64,000 nt of DNA from Corynebacterium yonathiae (lineage in GTDB: Bacteria > Actinomycetota > Actinomycetes > Mycobacteriales > Mycobacteriaceae), in contig NZ_JAKOPM010000002.1 of NCBI RefSeq assembly GCF_022288805.1, positions 1-64,000 on the forward strand, written 5' to 3'. Numbering within the stretch: position 1 is the stretch's first letter; every line of letters starts with the position of its first letter. Below, piece after piece: positions 55,225 through 64,000 of the stretch. Made by a program: the position numbers and the translations under genes. The notes under the pieces were generated by a model, which ran no database searches, was not told the origin of the DNA, and saw only the letters and a program-made list of their open reading frames with translations.

Positions 55225-56568
55225 CTAGACCGAAGAAACGATGGCGGAAAGCCTCCCTGCAACCTTACGAGCTTGCTCCTTGTCCGCGGCCTCTACCATG
55301 ACGCGGAATACTTCCTCTGTGCCGGATGGGCGCAGCAGGACGCGGCCGGTCTCGCCAAGTTCTTCCTCGGCTTGGGCGATGGCCTCCTGTACTTCGGGGG
55401 CATCCATGATGACGCTCTTATCAGAAACCGGCACGTTAATGAGCACCTGCGGCAGTACGGTCATCACCGATGCCAATTCCTTGAGGGGCTTTCCGGACTT
55501 TGCCATACGCGCCATGATGGACAGGCCGGTAAGAGTGCCGTCGCCAGTCGTGCAATCATCAGGCAGCACCACGTGTCCGGACTGCTCGCCGCCCAAGGAG
55601 AAGTCTCCGCGGTTGAGCTCTTCTAGGACGTAGCGGTCACCCACCGCGGTATGGCGCACCTCAATGCCTTGTTCCTGCATTGCCAGCTTCAGGCCCAGGT
55701 TGGACATGACAGTTGCTACCAGGGTGTTATAGCGCAGATCATTATCATCCTTCATGCCAACGGCCAACAGCGCCATAATCTGGTCGCCGTCAATAACATT
55801 GCCCTCGGCGTCCACAGCCAGGCAACGGTCAGCGTCGCCGTCGTGGGCGAGACCCAAATCGGCGCCATGCTCGACGACGGCTGCCTGTGCGTTTTCAATG
55901 TGCGTCGAACCGCAGTCTTCATTGATATTGAAGGCATTCGGCTTATTGTGGATAGCAATAACCTCAGCACCGGCCGCCTCGTAGGCGATAGGAGCGACCT
56001 TGGAGGCTGCACCATTGGCGGTGTCCACGACCACCTTAATGCCGCTCAGGTCGGTAGAAACTACTTCTTTCAAGTGATTGAGATAGCGCTCGCGTCCGTC
56101 TGGGGCCTCCGAGAGGATACGTCCCAGCTTGGTGCCAGTCGGTCCATCCTCAGTGAGTTTTTCCATGGTGGCCTGAATCTGGTCTTCTACCTCATCAGGT
56201 AGCTTCTTGCCGCCTGCGGAGAAGAACTTGATGCCATTGTCCGGCATTGGATTATGGGAGGCAGAAATCATTACGCCGAGATCCGCGCCGTAGTCATCCG
56301 TCAGGTAGGCAATAGCTGGGGTCGGCAGCACGCCCACGCGGACCACGTCGACACCGCGGGAGGCCAAACCGGACGCAATCGCCGCATCCAGCATCTCACC
56401 AGAAACACGCGGATCGCGGCCGATGATGGCCAGCGGCTGGCGCTCATAGGATTCACGCTTAGCGGTAAAAACCTCTGCAGCGGCCTGGCCGAGTCGCAAG
56501 GCCAGAACCGGGGTCAGCTTCTTGTTCGCGAGGCCGCGAACGCCATCGGTTCCAAAAAGTCGAGTCAT
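55225..56568 (-). CDS. glmM: Phosphoglucosamine mutase GlmM
   Basis: Converts glucosamine 6-phosphate to glucosamine 1-phosphate, following GlmS. 447 residues. [12 protein letters not shown] at the N-terminus, phospho-Ser104 in [12 protein letters not shown], metal loop DGDADR and C-terminal phosphate-binding [15 protein letters not shown]. Gap to the downstream EspC-like gene is 112 bp and carries its own promoter-like element. Confidence 0.97.
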   Translation of the reverse strand: MTRLFGTDGVRGLANKKLTPVLALRLGQAAAEVFTAKRESYERQPLAIIGRDPRVSGEMLDAAIASGLASRGVDVVRVGVLPTPAIAYLTDDYGADLGVMISASHNPMPDNGIKFFSAGGKKLPDEVEDQIQATMEKLTEDGPTGTKLGRILSEAPDGRERYLNHLKEVVSTDLSGIKVVVDTANGAASKVAPIAYEAAGAEVIAIHNKPNAFNINEDCGSTHIENAQAAVVEHGADLGLAHDGDADRCLAVDAEGNVIDGDQIMALLAVGMKDDNDLRYNTLVATVMSNLGLKLAMQEQGIEVRHTAVGDRYVLEELNRGDFSLGGEQSGHVVLPDDCTTGDGTLTGLSIMARMAKSGKPLKELASVMTVLPQVLINVPVSDKSVIMDAPEVQEAIAQAEEELGETGRVLLRPSGTEEVFRVMVEAADKEQARKVAGRLSAIVSSV

Positions 56569-56749
56569 GCAGTCAATTATGCACGTCTGTGCCCAGCGAT
56601 TGCATGTTGGGGCGACCCTAGGCAGGTTTACCCCCTACCAGTCCTTCCTTGATATCCCCGGAGAAATGATTAGGTGTCCCATTTCGGATGAAGTATGCAA
56701 CTATCTAGAAAGTGACATTTCGCTCTTACCCTTTAGAGAGGAACTTTTC

Positions 56750-58669
56750 ATGACGAGATCTCGCTCAATAGGTGACGACTCACTTGAATCTGCTTCGCAG
56801 AAGGCACGATCGGCTATAGCCAAGGCGGCTTCGGGCGAGCGCTCTATCCATCCTGCGCTCATTCCCGGTGTCAGCGTTGAAGATACGCGTGCCGATTTCA
56901 AGACAAATAAAACTGTCTTCGCAGTCGCTCTTGCCGCGACCATCGCGATCACCGTGTGGGCGATCGTGGCACCAGAAAACCTAGCCAACACGGGAACCAA
57001 CCTGCAAGCATGGGTGGTTCAACACTTCGGTTGGCTTTTCACGATTGTCATGATCACGGCTACGATTTTTCTGCTGTCCATTGCAGTCGCCCCCACAGGA
57101 AAAATCAAATTAGGTTCTGATGATTCGGAACCCGACTTCTCCCGTTCCTCGTGGATAGCAATGCTATTTGCCGCAGGATTGGGGATCGGGCTGGTCTTTT
57201 ACGGCCCTATGGAGCCGCTTTCCCATTTCTTGACCCCACCGCCGTATCTCTCCGGTGTGGAACCAGCCAGCGAGGCAGCAGTCCTGCCAGCCTTCTCGCA
57301 AGCTATTCTCCACCAAGCTACACTGCCGTGGATGGTGTATGCGCTAGTCGGTGGGTCCCTCGCTTATGCCGCCTACCGCCGCGGCCGTCTACCGCTCATT
57401 TCCTCCCTTTTCGAGCCCATCGCAACCAACTCCAATAACCGTGTCATAGGAAAAATCGTCGACATTTTTTCTGTCCTAGTGACGCTTTTTGGTACGGCGA
57501 CCTCGCTAGGAATTGGCGCGCTACAGATCCGTACTGGAACATCGATTGTTACTGGAAAGCCTCTGGAAGGCGACGGAATACTCGTTGCTATCATTTCCAT
57601 ACTCACCGTCATCTTCATCATTTCGGCGATGTCCGGCATCAAACGAGGTATTCGCATTCTGTCGAATACCAACATGGGCCTCGTTATTGGCTTGGGCATA
57701 TTCGTCCTGATTACGGGTCCGACGATGTATATTCTCGATCTGATTCCAGCGTCACTGTTGCAGTTTTTCAACAACTTCGCAGACATGATGTCCGTTGCGC
57801 CCTCGCAAGGTGAGACCGAAAAAGAATTTGTTACCGCTTGGACAATGCTCTACTGGGCATGGTGGATTTCTTGGTCGCCCTTCGTTGGTATGTTCATAGC
57901 AAAAATCTCGCGCGGTCGCTCTATCCGCGAATTTGTACTGGTCATCATGCTCGTGCCAACGTCGCTGTCGCTGCTCTGGTACGTGATTTTTGGTGCCACC
58001 GCTATCAAGACTCACCTCGACGGACGCGGCATCGAAATCAAAGATTCCGGTGAAAACGTCATGTTCGATCTCATGAGAACGCTGCCGCTTTCTAGCATCA
58101 GTACAATCGCTGTTCTCGTAGCAGTGGTCGTATTCTTTAATACTGCCGCTGATTCCGCCACCAATGTGATGGGCTCGATGTCCCAATCCGGCCGCCCCGT
58201 GCCTGCAAAACCAATCTCCATCATTTGGGGAGCTGCACTGGGAGGGATCTCTTTGGCGCTTCTTCTTATCGCCGGCCAAGATGCCCTAAGTGGTCTGCAG
58301 TCAATCATGGTGTCTTGCTCTTTGCCCTTTGCCTTCATCCTGATCGGCATCATGGTCGCGTGGGGCAAAGATCTAGCACGAGATCCGCTAATATTACGGA
58401 GGAATTACGCCACTGCCGCTATCGCCCGAGGTGTCCAGCACGGCCTTCAAGAGCATAACGGTGACTTTATTTTCGGCTCGTCTGCCGTTCCCGAAAGCCA
58501 AGGCGCCGGAGCAAAGATTGAAAGCGATGATCCGTACCTCCACGAATGGTACACCGAATCGGCAACGGACGAGTACCTAGCAGACCAAGCATCCGTGCGG
58601 GATCGGCAACGAGCAGAGCTCGAAGAATTCGAAGAAAAGCATAAAAAGGATTCGGCACACGAGGAATAG
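56750..58669 (+). CDS. BCCT-family compatible-solute transporter
   Basis: 639-residue secondary carrier with 12 predicted helices, cytosolic N- and C-terminal extensions and the BCCT core motif TMLYWAWWISWSPFVGMFIAKISRGRSIREF, whose Trp cluster binds betaine-like substrates. The long charged C-terminus (RAELEEFEEKHKKDSAHEE) recalls the osmosensory tail of BetP, EctP and LcoP of C. glutamicum; which of these it corresponds to is not clear. It is AT-richer than flanking genes and breaks the usual glmM-rpsI neighbourhood, so it may be an insertion. ATG 56750 follows GAGAGGAA. Confidence 0.9.
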   Translation: MTRSRSIGDDSLESASQKARSAIAKAASGERSIHPALIPGVSVEDTRADFKTNKTVFAVALAATIAITVWAIVAPENLANTGTNLQAWVVQHFGWLFTIVMITATIFLLSIAVAPTGKIKLGSDDSEPDFSRSSWIAMLFAAGLGIGLVFYGPMEPLSHFLTPPPYLSGVEPASEAAVLPAFSQAILHQATLPWMVYALVGGSLAYAAYRRGRLPLISSLFEPIATNSNNRVIGKIVDIFSVLVTLFGTATSLGIGALQIRTGTSIVTGKPLEGDGILVAIISILTVIFIISAMSGIKRGIRILSNTNMGLVIGLGIFVLITGPTMYILDLIPASLLQFFNNFADMMSVAPSQGETEKEFVTAWTMLYWAWWISWSPFVGMFIAKISRGRSIREFVLVIMLVPTSLSLLWYVIFGATAIKTHLDGRGIEIKDSGENVMFDLMRTLPLSSISTIAVLVAVVVFFNTAADSATNVMGSMSQSGRPVPAKPISIIWGAALGGISLALLLIAGQDALSGLQSIMVSCSLPFAFILIGIMVAWGKDLARDPLILRRNYATAAIARGVQHGLQEHNGDFIFGSSAVPESQGAGAKIESDDPYLHEWYTESATDEYLADQASVRDRQRAELEEFEEKHKKDSAHEE

Positions 58670-58696
58670 TCTCATCCACTTTCGATTTCACCGCTA

Positions 58697-58748
58697 AGCC
58701 CGTCTGACCCACCCTGATTCCCCTAACGTCCGCGGTGGCAGACGGGCT
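58697..58748 (+). terminator. Terminator of BCCT gene
   Basis: AGCCCGTCTG pairs with CAGACGGGCT, with CCACC/GGTGG inside, 28 bp after the stop and followed by CTGTTATT. Confidence 0.8.
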
Positions 58749-58816
58749 CTGTTATTCCCACCTAGACCTTCCTCCTACGGTCCTAAGAAGCAACACGACT
58801 GAAACCCAAAACGACA

Positions 58817-58850
58817 AAAGCCACCGCCTCCAAAAGGAAGCAGCGGCTTT
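58817..58850 (-). terminator. Terminator of rplM-rpsI
   Basis: On the minus strand a 15-bp stem (several G-U pairs, RNA only) with a TTTT loop is followed by TTGTCGTTTT. It begins 31 bp after the rpsI stop. Confidence 0.8.
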
Positions 58851-58881
58851 CGTAGCGCTTGCGCGTGCAGTATAAGCGAAA

Positions 58882-59415
58882 TTAACGCTTGGAGTACTGC
58901 GGTGCGCGACGTGCCTTGTGCAGACCAGCCTTCTTACGCTCAACTGCACGAGCATCACGGGTGAGCAGACCAGCCTTCTTGAGGGCGGTGCGGTCAGCCG
59001 GGTTGTAGATGTTCAGTGCACGAGCGATAGCCAGACGCAGGGCGCCAGCCTGACCGGTTGGGCCGCCGCCGTTAACGGTGACCTTGAGGTCGAACTGGTT
59101 CTCGCGCTCCAGCAGGGTCAGCGGGGTGAGGATGTCCTGCTGGTGCAGCTTGTTCGGGAAGTACTCGTCGAACTCGCGGCCGTTAACCTCAATCTGGCCG
59201 GAGCCAGCAACGAGGCGAACACGTGCGACGGCGCGCTTACGGCGACCGACGGTCTGGATTGGGCCCTCGTGTACCGGAGCAGCAGCCTCAACCTCTTCGG
59301 TCTCGGCCGGTGCGATGGAATCACCGATGGTGTTGGTGAACTCTTCGGTAGCGGCGCTTGCTGCAGCGATGTCAGCAGCGTCGGCTACGTTGTTGTCGAT
59401 GTTCTGCTCAGCCAT
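58882..59415 (-). CDS. rpsI: 30S ribosomal protein S9
   Basis: 177 residues. An N-terminal acidic, Ala-rich extension of about 50 residues is common in actinobacterial S9. The core is [52 protein letters not shown] and the basic tail [19 protein letters not shown] that contacts tRNA in the P site. The start overlaps the rplM stop by one base (TAATG). Confidence 0.97.
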   Translation of the reverse strand: MAEQNIDNNVADAADIAAASAATEEFTNTIGDSIAPAETEEVEAAAPVHEGPIQTVGRRKRAVARVRLVAGSGQIEVNGREFDEYFPNKLHQQDILTPLTLLERENQFDLKVTVNGGGPTGQAGALRLAIARALNIYNPADRTALKKAGLLTRDARAVERKKAGLHKARRAPQYSKR

Positions 59416-59858
59416 TACTGTGCCACCTGCTTAAACTCGAAGGTTTCCGGCTTCTGGCCGGCGTACGGGTGCTCTTCGCCTGCGAAGACGTGCAGCTTCT
59501 TGATGGAAGCGCGGGAGAGCTTGTTGTGCGGCATCATGCCGGCAACAGATTCTTCGATAACGCGAACCGGGTTGGCGTCCAAAGACTGACCCAGGGTCAT
59601 GGACTTCAGGCCGCCCGGGTAACCGGAGTGGCGGTAGCGCATCTCGCGGCCGCGCTTAACGGAAGAAACGTGGATCTTGTCAGCGTTGATGATGATGACG
59701 TGGTCACCAGTGTCAACGTTCGGTGCGAACTGTGGCTTGTGCTTGCCGCGCAGCAGGTCTGCAACGGTGGAAGCGAGCTTGCCCAGCACCACATCAGTAG
59801 CGTCGATGACGTACCACTTGCGGGTGATGTCACCGCTCTTTGGGTGGAAAGTAGACAA
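59415..59858 (-). CDS. rplM: 50S ribosomal protein L13
   Basis: 147 residues from TTG 59858, selected because homology begins [21 protein letters not shown] and AAGGAGT lies at ideal spacing. Upstream in-frame ATG (59984) would add 42 non-homologous residues. Motifs: [22 protein letters not shown] and [18 protein letters not shown]. Confidence 0.96.
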   Translation of the reverse strand: MSTFHPKSGDITRKWYVIDATDVVLGKLASTVADLLRGKHKPQFAPNVDTGDHVIIINADKIHVSSVKRGREMRYRHSGYPGGLKSMTLGQSLDANPVRVIEESVAGMMPHNKLSRASIKKLHVFAGEEHPYAGQKPETFEFKQVAQ

Positions 59859-60030
59859 TTTGACTCCTTGAAAGTCTGTCTCGGAACTGCCGGCCAGCGC
59901 TAAGCATCCATTCACTCCCGTACAGCGGCCGGTGGAGACCTGCAGGGAGCGCTTCGCCAGCTGCTTGCCGACGAGCGAACACATAGGTCTCCTACCCTAC
60001 TTGCTCACCTGCTTGAAAACCAAAACACAG

Positions 60031-60071
60031 AAGCCGGCACCTTCCGCGGCTCGAACGGGAGGTGCCGGCTT
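60031..60071. terminator. Terminator hairpin between rplM and esx
   Basis: AAGCCGGCACCT and AGGTGCCGGCTT form a perfect 12-bp stem with a 17-nt loop, upstream of rplM and downstream of the esx pair on the minus strand. It would end esx transcripts. Confidence 0.75.
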
Positions 60072-60144
60072 AAGGGTGTGGACCAGAAAGGTACGACTTA
60101 AAGGGGTTTGAGAGATTAAAAAAGAAAGGTAAGGAAAAGCATTG

Positions 60145-60238
60145 TCACGCTGCAATCTAGGGCGAGACTGCGGCTGCGTCCGCCTCCTGCCACGTGGATG
60201 TGGCCGGTAGCACCGCAGTCTCGACCAGGACAGCGTGA
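60145..60238. ncRNA. Large imperfect inverted repeat, possible structured RNA
   Basis: Outer arms TCACGCTG/CAGCGTGA enclose perfect 11-bp arms CGAGACTGCGG/CCGCAGTCTCG, which enclose a small GCCAC/GTGGC hairpin. This coaxial three-stem shape lies in the 3' region of the esx transcript. It may be a 3'-UTR structure, a small RNA or a decayed mobile-element end. Confidence 0.4.
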
Positions 60239-60261
60239 AACCGTATAACCAGCGCGTGGAT

Positions 60262-60549
60262 TTAGCCCCAGCTTGCGGCGGCGCGACGGTTAACGTCGCT
60301 CATTGCATCGTTGCCCTGGGAAACGGTCTTGGATATGGTGGCGAGCACGGTGTTGAGTTCCTGCGATGCCTTATCCCACTTGGCCTGTGCCTGGTTATAA
60401 GCCACGGCGGATTCGCCTTCCCAAGTGCTCACCATCGGCTGCAAACGTGCCTTCAGGTCTGCCAAGGTGCTGTTAATGCGACCAGAGGTGGCGTTGATAT
60501 CGGCTGCGGCGGAAGAAATGGCACCGAATTCGTACTTGATCTCGGACAT
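60262..60549 (-). CDS. esxT: WXG100 protein EsxT-like
   Basis: 95-residue ESAT-6-family protein with two helices around a WEG turn (43-45). No signal peptide; exported by the type VII system as a heterodimer with the protein encoded 70 bp upstream. The ESX-4 position beside rplM/rpsI matches mycobacterial esxT. Starts ATG 60549 with AAGGGAA upstream. Confidence 0.88.
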   Translation of the reverse strand: MSEIKYEFGAISSAAADINATSGRINSTLADLKARLQPMVSTWEGESAVAYNQAQAKWDKASQELNTVLATISKTVSQGNDAMSDVNRRAAASWG

Positions 60550-60619
60550 GTGGTGATGGGTTCCCTTCTGTGAATCTTATAGCTTTTGGGCTGCGGACTA
60601 GTGAAGTGTGCGGGGCAAA

Positions 60620-60934
60620 TTAGAGGGCGAGGCCGCCGCCAACATTGGAGAAAGCCTGGGTGTTTTCTGCTTCCACGTTGTCGAAGTTGTGGGCATTGCT
60701 GCGGATATTGTCAGAGATAGCAGCCAATGCTTCACGCAGCTGCTGTGCAGAGGTGTTGTAGCGCTGCATCAGGTCATCGAAAGAGACCTGCGCCTGGCCT
60801 ACCCAGCTGCCGCGCACGGAGTCGACGACGCCCTGCAGGCGGGTGAGCTCCCCCTGGACTTCATCGTTGGTGTTATCGACTTTGCCAGCGGTGGCGATCA
60901 TGACATCGGCTTGTGTCTTGAAAGTCTGAGACAT
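60620..60934 (-). CDS. esxU: WXG100 protein EsxU-like
   Basis: 104-residue ESAT-6/CFP-10-type protein with the turn WVG (44-46), a helix of heptad character (VQGELTRLQGVVDSVRGSW) and a C-terminal tail past the second helix, as in EsxB-type partners. First gene of the esx pair. Read from a shared ECF-like element at 61013-61054. Start ATG 60934 follows AAGGAGG. Confidence 0.88.
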   Translation of the reverse strand: MSQTFKTQADVMIATAGKVDNTNDEVQGELTRLQGVVDSVRGSWVGQAQVSFDDLMQRYNTSAQQLREALAAISDNIRSNAHNFDNVEAENTQAFSNVGGGLAL

Positions 60935-61012
60935 AAGAGTGCGCCCCTCCTTAGGGCGGATGAGATTGTGTATATTTCCCCCGAAAAAGCAGCTGTGCTT
61001 CGCATCTGTGCT

Positions 61013-61054
61013 TTCTCACTTTTATTGGACTGGACTTTGCGTCAAACGGTTCCC
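61013..61054 (-). promoter_or_regulatory. Shared 42-bp element (copy B), ECF-like promoter
   Basis: Same GGGAACC ... GTCC layout as 55147-55188, 79 bp from the EsxU-like start. A second common word (GGGGGAA then TA/CAC) follows both copies. In M. tuberculosis the ECF factor SigM, which prefers GGAAC, is reported to control esxT/esxU. Confidence 0.6.
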
Positions 61055-61067
61055 GGCTTAGCCAAAA

Positions 61068-62201
61068 TTATTTAGGACTGTTTTTAATCAGGCTTTCCGT
61101 GGCCATGCGGCAGGCTGCCTTTTGGACAGCGTTGGCGTTGTGGCGGGTATGGCACCCCACGGACATCTGGTGACCTCGATCCTCCCAAGTGGTCCATTCC
61201 ACCAACGAGCCATCCCCAGGGTCTTCGGTATAGCGCAGGCGCCCGGCTTTCTCCGTTGCATCGCGAAGCGCCGGGTCTTCATCGACTTGCACATGGATTT
61301 CTTTAAAGAGGGCATCTGCCGGCACATTAAACATCTCATCGGCTGCAAAAAGGATGCGCAGGTTCGGGTCTTCGCCAGTAGCGGTAACCAAGCCATCCTC
61401 CACCTTGGTGTGGAACCCGCTGGGGACGACCACCGACATCCCCTCAACGTCTAGACGCTTCTCCCCCGGATTTAATTCGGCACTGCCAGAATCCGGTGTG
61501 CCCGGCGCGCCGGAATGCGGCGAGTTCGGCGCGGATTCCGCCTCCTCATCGCGGCGTGGCTCAGCGGCACGTGATTGCGAATGCGAAGCATCCGCCACAG
61601 AGTCATCATCGCTAGATGCTTGGGCCCCGATGGCCCACCAAGAGGCTCCCGCTACGGCGATGACGACCACTGCTATGGCGATATGAAATATATCGATAGT
61701 CCCCAGCCAACCGCGCAGCCGGTTGGACCAGCTTGGGGTTACTGGCTCTTCGTAGGCGGGTGCCTCCATCACCGTGGTGGGCGGCGCCGATTCCGTAACT
61801 TCGGTAGCAGGAAGACGATGCCGGGAAAGTGGGTCTGACGCAGCTAGTGGAGAGATTGCTGGTTCTGGCTCAATGAGGTGCACCCCCGTGACCTCTAGTT
61901 GCCGGCGGATGATGGTGGTTGCTTCCTGCGCAATATCCGTGCCGGAAGAATCTGCCACGACGCATGCTTCCACGTCGGGCCAGGATGGTCCGCCCATTTT
62001 GGATATCTGATCCATGACTTGGCCCAAGGCCCAGCCTTCTACGATGCCGGAGCCCGGCAGGTCATAGCGGTAGACCGTTTCGGGTCCTTCAAAGATGGTG
62101 GCCGCATCCAGAATCGTGATGGTTATCGGTACAGCTTTGGCTTCCCCATCGGTAGTACTTGGGGAGTCAGTATGCGTATGCGCGCTGAGGTTGGTGGTCA
62201 T
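61068..62201 (-). CDS. Type VII secretion-associated protein, Rv3446c family
   Basis: 377-residue ESX-4-linked protein. The N-terminal domain (about 25-115: ITITILDAATIFEGPETVYRYDLPG...) is followed by a TM helix (about 172-195) and an acidic, low-complexity spacer. The C-terminal extracytoplasmic domain matches the Rv3446c-type conserved region (GMSVVVPSGFHTKVEDGLVTATG; VEWTTWEDRGHQMSVGCHTR). It starts directly after the eccC stop (no gap), so it is cotranscribed. Role in the machine not established. Confidence 0.85.
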   Translation of the reverse strand: MTTNLSAHTHTDSPSTTDGEAKAVPITITILDAATIFEGPETVYRYDLPGSGIVEGWALGQVMDQISKMGGPSWPDVEACVVADSSGTDIAQEATTIIRRQLEVTGVHLIEPEPAISPLAASDPLSRHRLPATEVTESAPPTTVMEAPAYEEPVTPSWSNRLRGWLGTIDIFHIAIAVVVIAVAGASWWAIGAQASSDDDSVADASHSQSRAAEPRRDEEAESAPNSPHSGAPGTPDSGSAELNPGEKRLDVEGMSVVVPSGFHTKVEDGLVTATGEDPNLRILFAADEMFNVPADALFKEIHVQVDEDPALRDATEKAGRLRYTEDPGDGSLVEWTTWEDRGHQMSVGCHTRHNANAVQKAACRMATESLIKNSPK

Positions 62202-64000
62202 TTACTTCTCTCCTTCTGGATACACCGCTTGAGCGATGCCGAGGTTTTCACCGCGGATACTCCACTGACCGCGGCCGGGTGGTTGGTGGCTGGGTTTGAG
62301 GCCGAAGATGGTGCCTTCGTCCCGGTCGGCGTCGAAAAGCAGCAGCGCTGGTTGTAGATCGCGCACCGCAGAGAAGAACTGGCCAAATAGTGCGCGGCCA
62401 ATGCCACCGGATTTGCGCGCGATGACCAGGTGCAGGCCAATATCGCGGGCATGCGGAAGCAGCTCCAGCAACGGAGAGAGGGCAATATCGCTCAATAGGT
62501 CGGCATCATCGATTACTAAGTAGATATCAGGGCCCTCCCACCAATCTCGTGCGGCGAGCTGCGCCGGGGTAATGTCTGTGCCCGGCAAGCGGGATTCCAG
62601 GGTGCGGACTGTATCGAGAATGGTTTCTTGTGCGCTCGACTGCGTCGCGGCGTAGGCAGCCACCATGGTTTGGTCCAAGGTTCCTAAGTGGGCTCGGCGC
62701 TGGTCGATAACCACTAAGCGGGCGTCTTCCCGCGCAAAGGCACTGATCCCGCACATTATCTGCGCCAGGAAGGTGGACTTGCCACACCCCTGCGCACCAA
62801 TTGCCATTAGGTGCGGCTCGCTGGACGGGTTCCACGTCAGCGTATCGAGGTCGCGCCCGCCAATACCCCAGGCGATCTCGCCAATGGGCACGTCACCTTG
62901 CGCCGCGAGCGCAGTCGGAGTGAGCACAGCAGGCAACATCTTGAGCTGCGGTACCGGTTTAGCAGCAGCGTGAACGCGGCAAATGTGGGCGATGTCCTGG
63001 TTCGCAGTTCGAGCTAAAAGCATATTCTCGCCCACCAAAGTGAGCCCACGGCCTGGCGCGCTAGGGAGCTTCTGCTGCAATTTGCGGTCAATGAGCGAAT
63101 CCAGGGCCTCGCCCAGACGCAGCTCGAGGCGGTTAGCAATGAGATCGCGGATGGCAGGGCGCATCGTGGTCCATCGCGAGGTCGCAATGACAACATGCAC
63201 ATGAGCGGAGGCACCATCGGCGACGATTTCGGTGACTTTCTCCGCGATGTCTTCAAACTCCGCGTTGGAGGTGCCAATGTGGTGCCAGCCGTCAATGACA
63301 AGGAAGGTTGCGCACCGCTCCGGGCGGCGGATAAACCCGGCTACTTCGTCCACTATGCGCCGCACCTTTTCGCTGTCCTCGCGCCCGGCAACTCCGGCAA
63401 CGTGAGGCAAGCGCTCCAAGGCTGCTAGCTGACCGCCTCCAAGATCGATGACATAAAAGCGTGCCTCCTGGGGGCCATGTCGCAGCGCCAGTGCAGAGAC
63501 AATAGTGCGCAATGCGCTCGATTTACCAGACTGCGGACCGCCGCACAACGCCATGTGCCCGCCGTGCTGGGTAAAATCAATAATCAGCTCATCCTGGCGT
63601 TGGTAATACGGCCTATCGATAATGCCGATGGGGGCAAGCAATTGCTCTTGGTCCGCTGCGGGCGTGGTCGCATCCGCTCCTTGTGCCTCCGAAAGTCCCG
63701 GTAACGCGGATAGCTCAATGTGCGGCGGTAGCGGCGGCAGCCAAATGCGGTGCGCCGATTGATCGCGCAGCTGGGCCTCGTCTGCCGCGGCACGCACGAC
63801 CTCAGTAAGCACCGTGGTGGAATCATCAAGAACCATCGCGGAGTTGTTACTTTCCTCCTCTTGTGACCAGCCGTGAAAGAGCTGCACGCGACCACGGAGC
63901 GCGGCAGGACGATCCGGGTGAGCCTCAGCAAGTGCACGGCGCGGCACAGGTCCAGATACATAAGAGGCCTGAAAGCGAGTCAGCGCCTCGGCATCGGATT
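62202..64000 (-). CDS. eccC4: EccC-type FtsK/SpoIIIE ATPase of type VII secretion (5' end missing)
   Basis: 598 residues are visible; the frame continues past the window edge, so the N-terminal membrane part and first ATPase domain are outside. Two ATPase domains remain: Walker A GGPQSGKS (about residue 153 of the visible part), and GAQGCGKST with Walker B-like LVVIDQRR. The last domain contains LVIDDADLL. EccC recognises Esx substrates and powers export. The order eccC - Rv3446c - esxU - esxT - rplM is the ESX-4 layout. Confidence 0.93.
   Translation of the reverse strand, partial: SDAEALTRFQASYVSGPVPRRALAEAHPDRPAALRGRVQLFHGWSQEEESNNSAMVLDDSTTVLTEVVRAAADEAQLRDQSAHRIWLPPLPPHIELSALPGLSEAQGADATTPAADQEQLLAPIGIIDRPYYQRQDELIIDFTQHGGHMALCGGPQSGKSSALRTIVSALALRHGPQEARFYVIDLGGGQLAALERLPHVAGVAGREDSEKVRRIVDEVAGFIRRPERCATFLVIDGWHHIGTSNAEFEDIAEKVTEIVADGASAHVHVVIATSRWTTMRPAIRDLIANRLELRLGEALDSLIDRKLQQKLPSAPGRGLTLVGENMLLARTANQDIAHICRVHAAAKPVPQLKMLPAVLTPTALAAQGDVPIGEIAWGIGGRDLDTLTWNPSSEPHLMAIGAQGCGKSTFLAQIMCGISAFAREDARLVVIDQRRAHLGTLDQTMVAAYAATQSSAQETILDTVRTLESRLPGTDITPAQLAARDWWEGPDIYLVIDDADLLSDIALSPLLELLPHARDIGLHLVIARKSGGIGRALFGQFFSAVRDLQPALLLFDADRDEGTIFGLKPSHQPPGRGQWSIRGENLGIAQAVYPEGEK

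Larger units (their letters stand above)
59859..60261. other. Non-coding region between rplM and esx pair
   Basis: Holds the rplM leader and promoter (59859 to about 60000, with TGCTTGCCGACGAG resembling the dispersed word), a bidirectional terminator (60031-60071) and a structured element (60145-60238). No convincing gene. The stretch 60090-60140 is purine-rich (AAAAAAGAAAGG). Confidence 0.7.

Noticed and set aside
59859..59984. 42-residue N-terminal extension of L13
   Set aside because: No L13 homology; a ribosome site with correct spacing precedes the TTG at 59858.

Overview
The window is a piece of a Corynebacterium chromosome, high in GC. The evidence is the gene order guaA - guaB3 - guaB - DUF5319 - rsdA/sigD - whiB - groEL1/groES - tsaD/rimI/tsaB - tsaE/alr - glmS - glmM - rpsI/rplM - esx pair - Rv3446c-like - eccC. 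This is the mycobacterial Rv3410c-Rv3447c order with corynebacterial insertions. McbR-like, DtxR-like, CIRCE and actinobacterial SOS-type sites and many leaderless starts agree. I cannot name the species.

Layout. 0.1-3.0 kb: vitamin B6 synthesis (pdxST) with a divergent MocR regulator. 3.0-5.7 kb: a 49-residue membrane microprotein, then metY-metX behind two McbR-like sites. 5.8-12 kb: an HNH/DUF222 protein, DUF3017, folD, trmL, two PH-domain membrane proteins and two mirrored membrane-protein/HTH modules. 12-21.7 kb: dnaE2 (SOS-type box), metQNI, a sucrase/ferredoxin-like protein (DtxR-like box), an AMIN-like lipoprotein and imuA'-imuB. 22-30.6 kb: a second HNH/DUF222 protein, purine genes guaA/guaB3/guaB, rsdA-sigD and whiB. 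30.6-33.1 kb: a wrecked uvrA-like gene and groEL1/groES with CIRCE. 33.2-38.9 kb: an ABC exporter facing a two-component system, a secreted phosphoesterase and a small unknown gene. 39-45 kb: t6A genes (tsaD/B/E), rimI, an AspT-type transporter and alr. 45-52.8 kb: an ABC-F gene with an attenuator-like leader, glmS, an FAD/Fe-S dehydrogenase and an alpha/beta-hydrolase-like protein. 52.8-64 kb: an operon of type VII secretion flavour, glmM, a BCCT carrier, rpsI/rplM and the esx/eccC (ESX-4) locus, which runs off the window.

How parts fit. DnaE2, ImuB and ImuA' make the mycobacterial-type translesion mutasome, here split around metQNI. MetY, MetX and MetQNI make or import methionine and probably share McbR control. 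The EspC-like/Pro-Cys-rich operon (52.8-55.1 kb) and the esx pair (60.3-60.9 kb) share a 42-bp upstream element (35/42 identical) with a GGAAC core. This suggests one ECF-type promoter drives both and ties the unknown operon to type VII secretion.

Best leads: the shared promoter and the unknown operon behind it; a 14-bp word (CGCTTGCCGACGCC and close variants) scattered about ten times on both strands in unrelated contexts; a ribosome-attenuation leader before the ABC-F gene; paired consensus DnaA boxes before both HNH paralogues; and two family members lacking the key catalytic residue (MocR Lys to Ser, hydrolase Ser to Gly). No tRNA, rRNA, CRISPR array, intact insertion sequence or phage gene was seen. 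All sites are by-eye calls.
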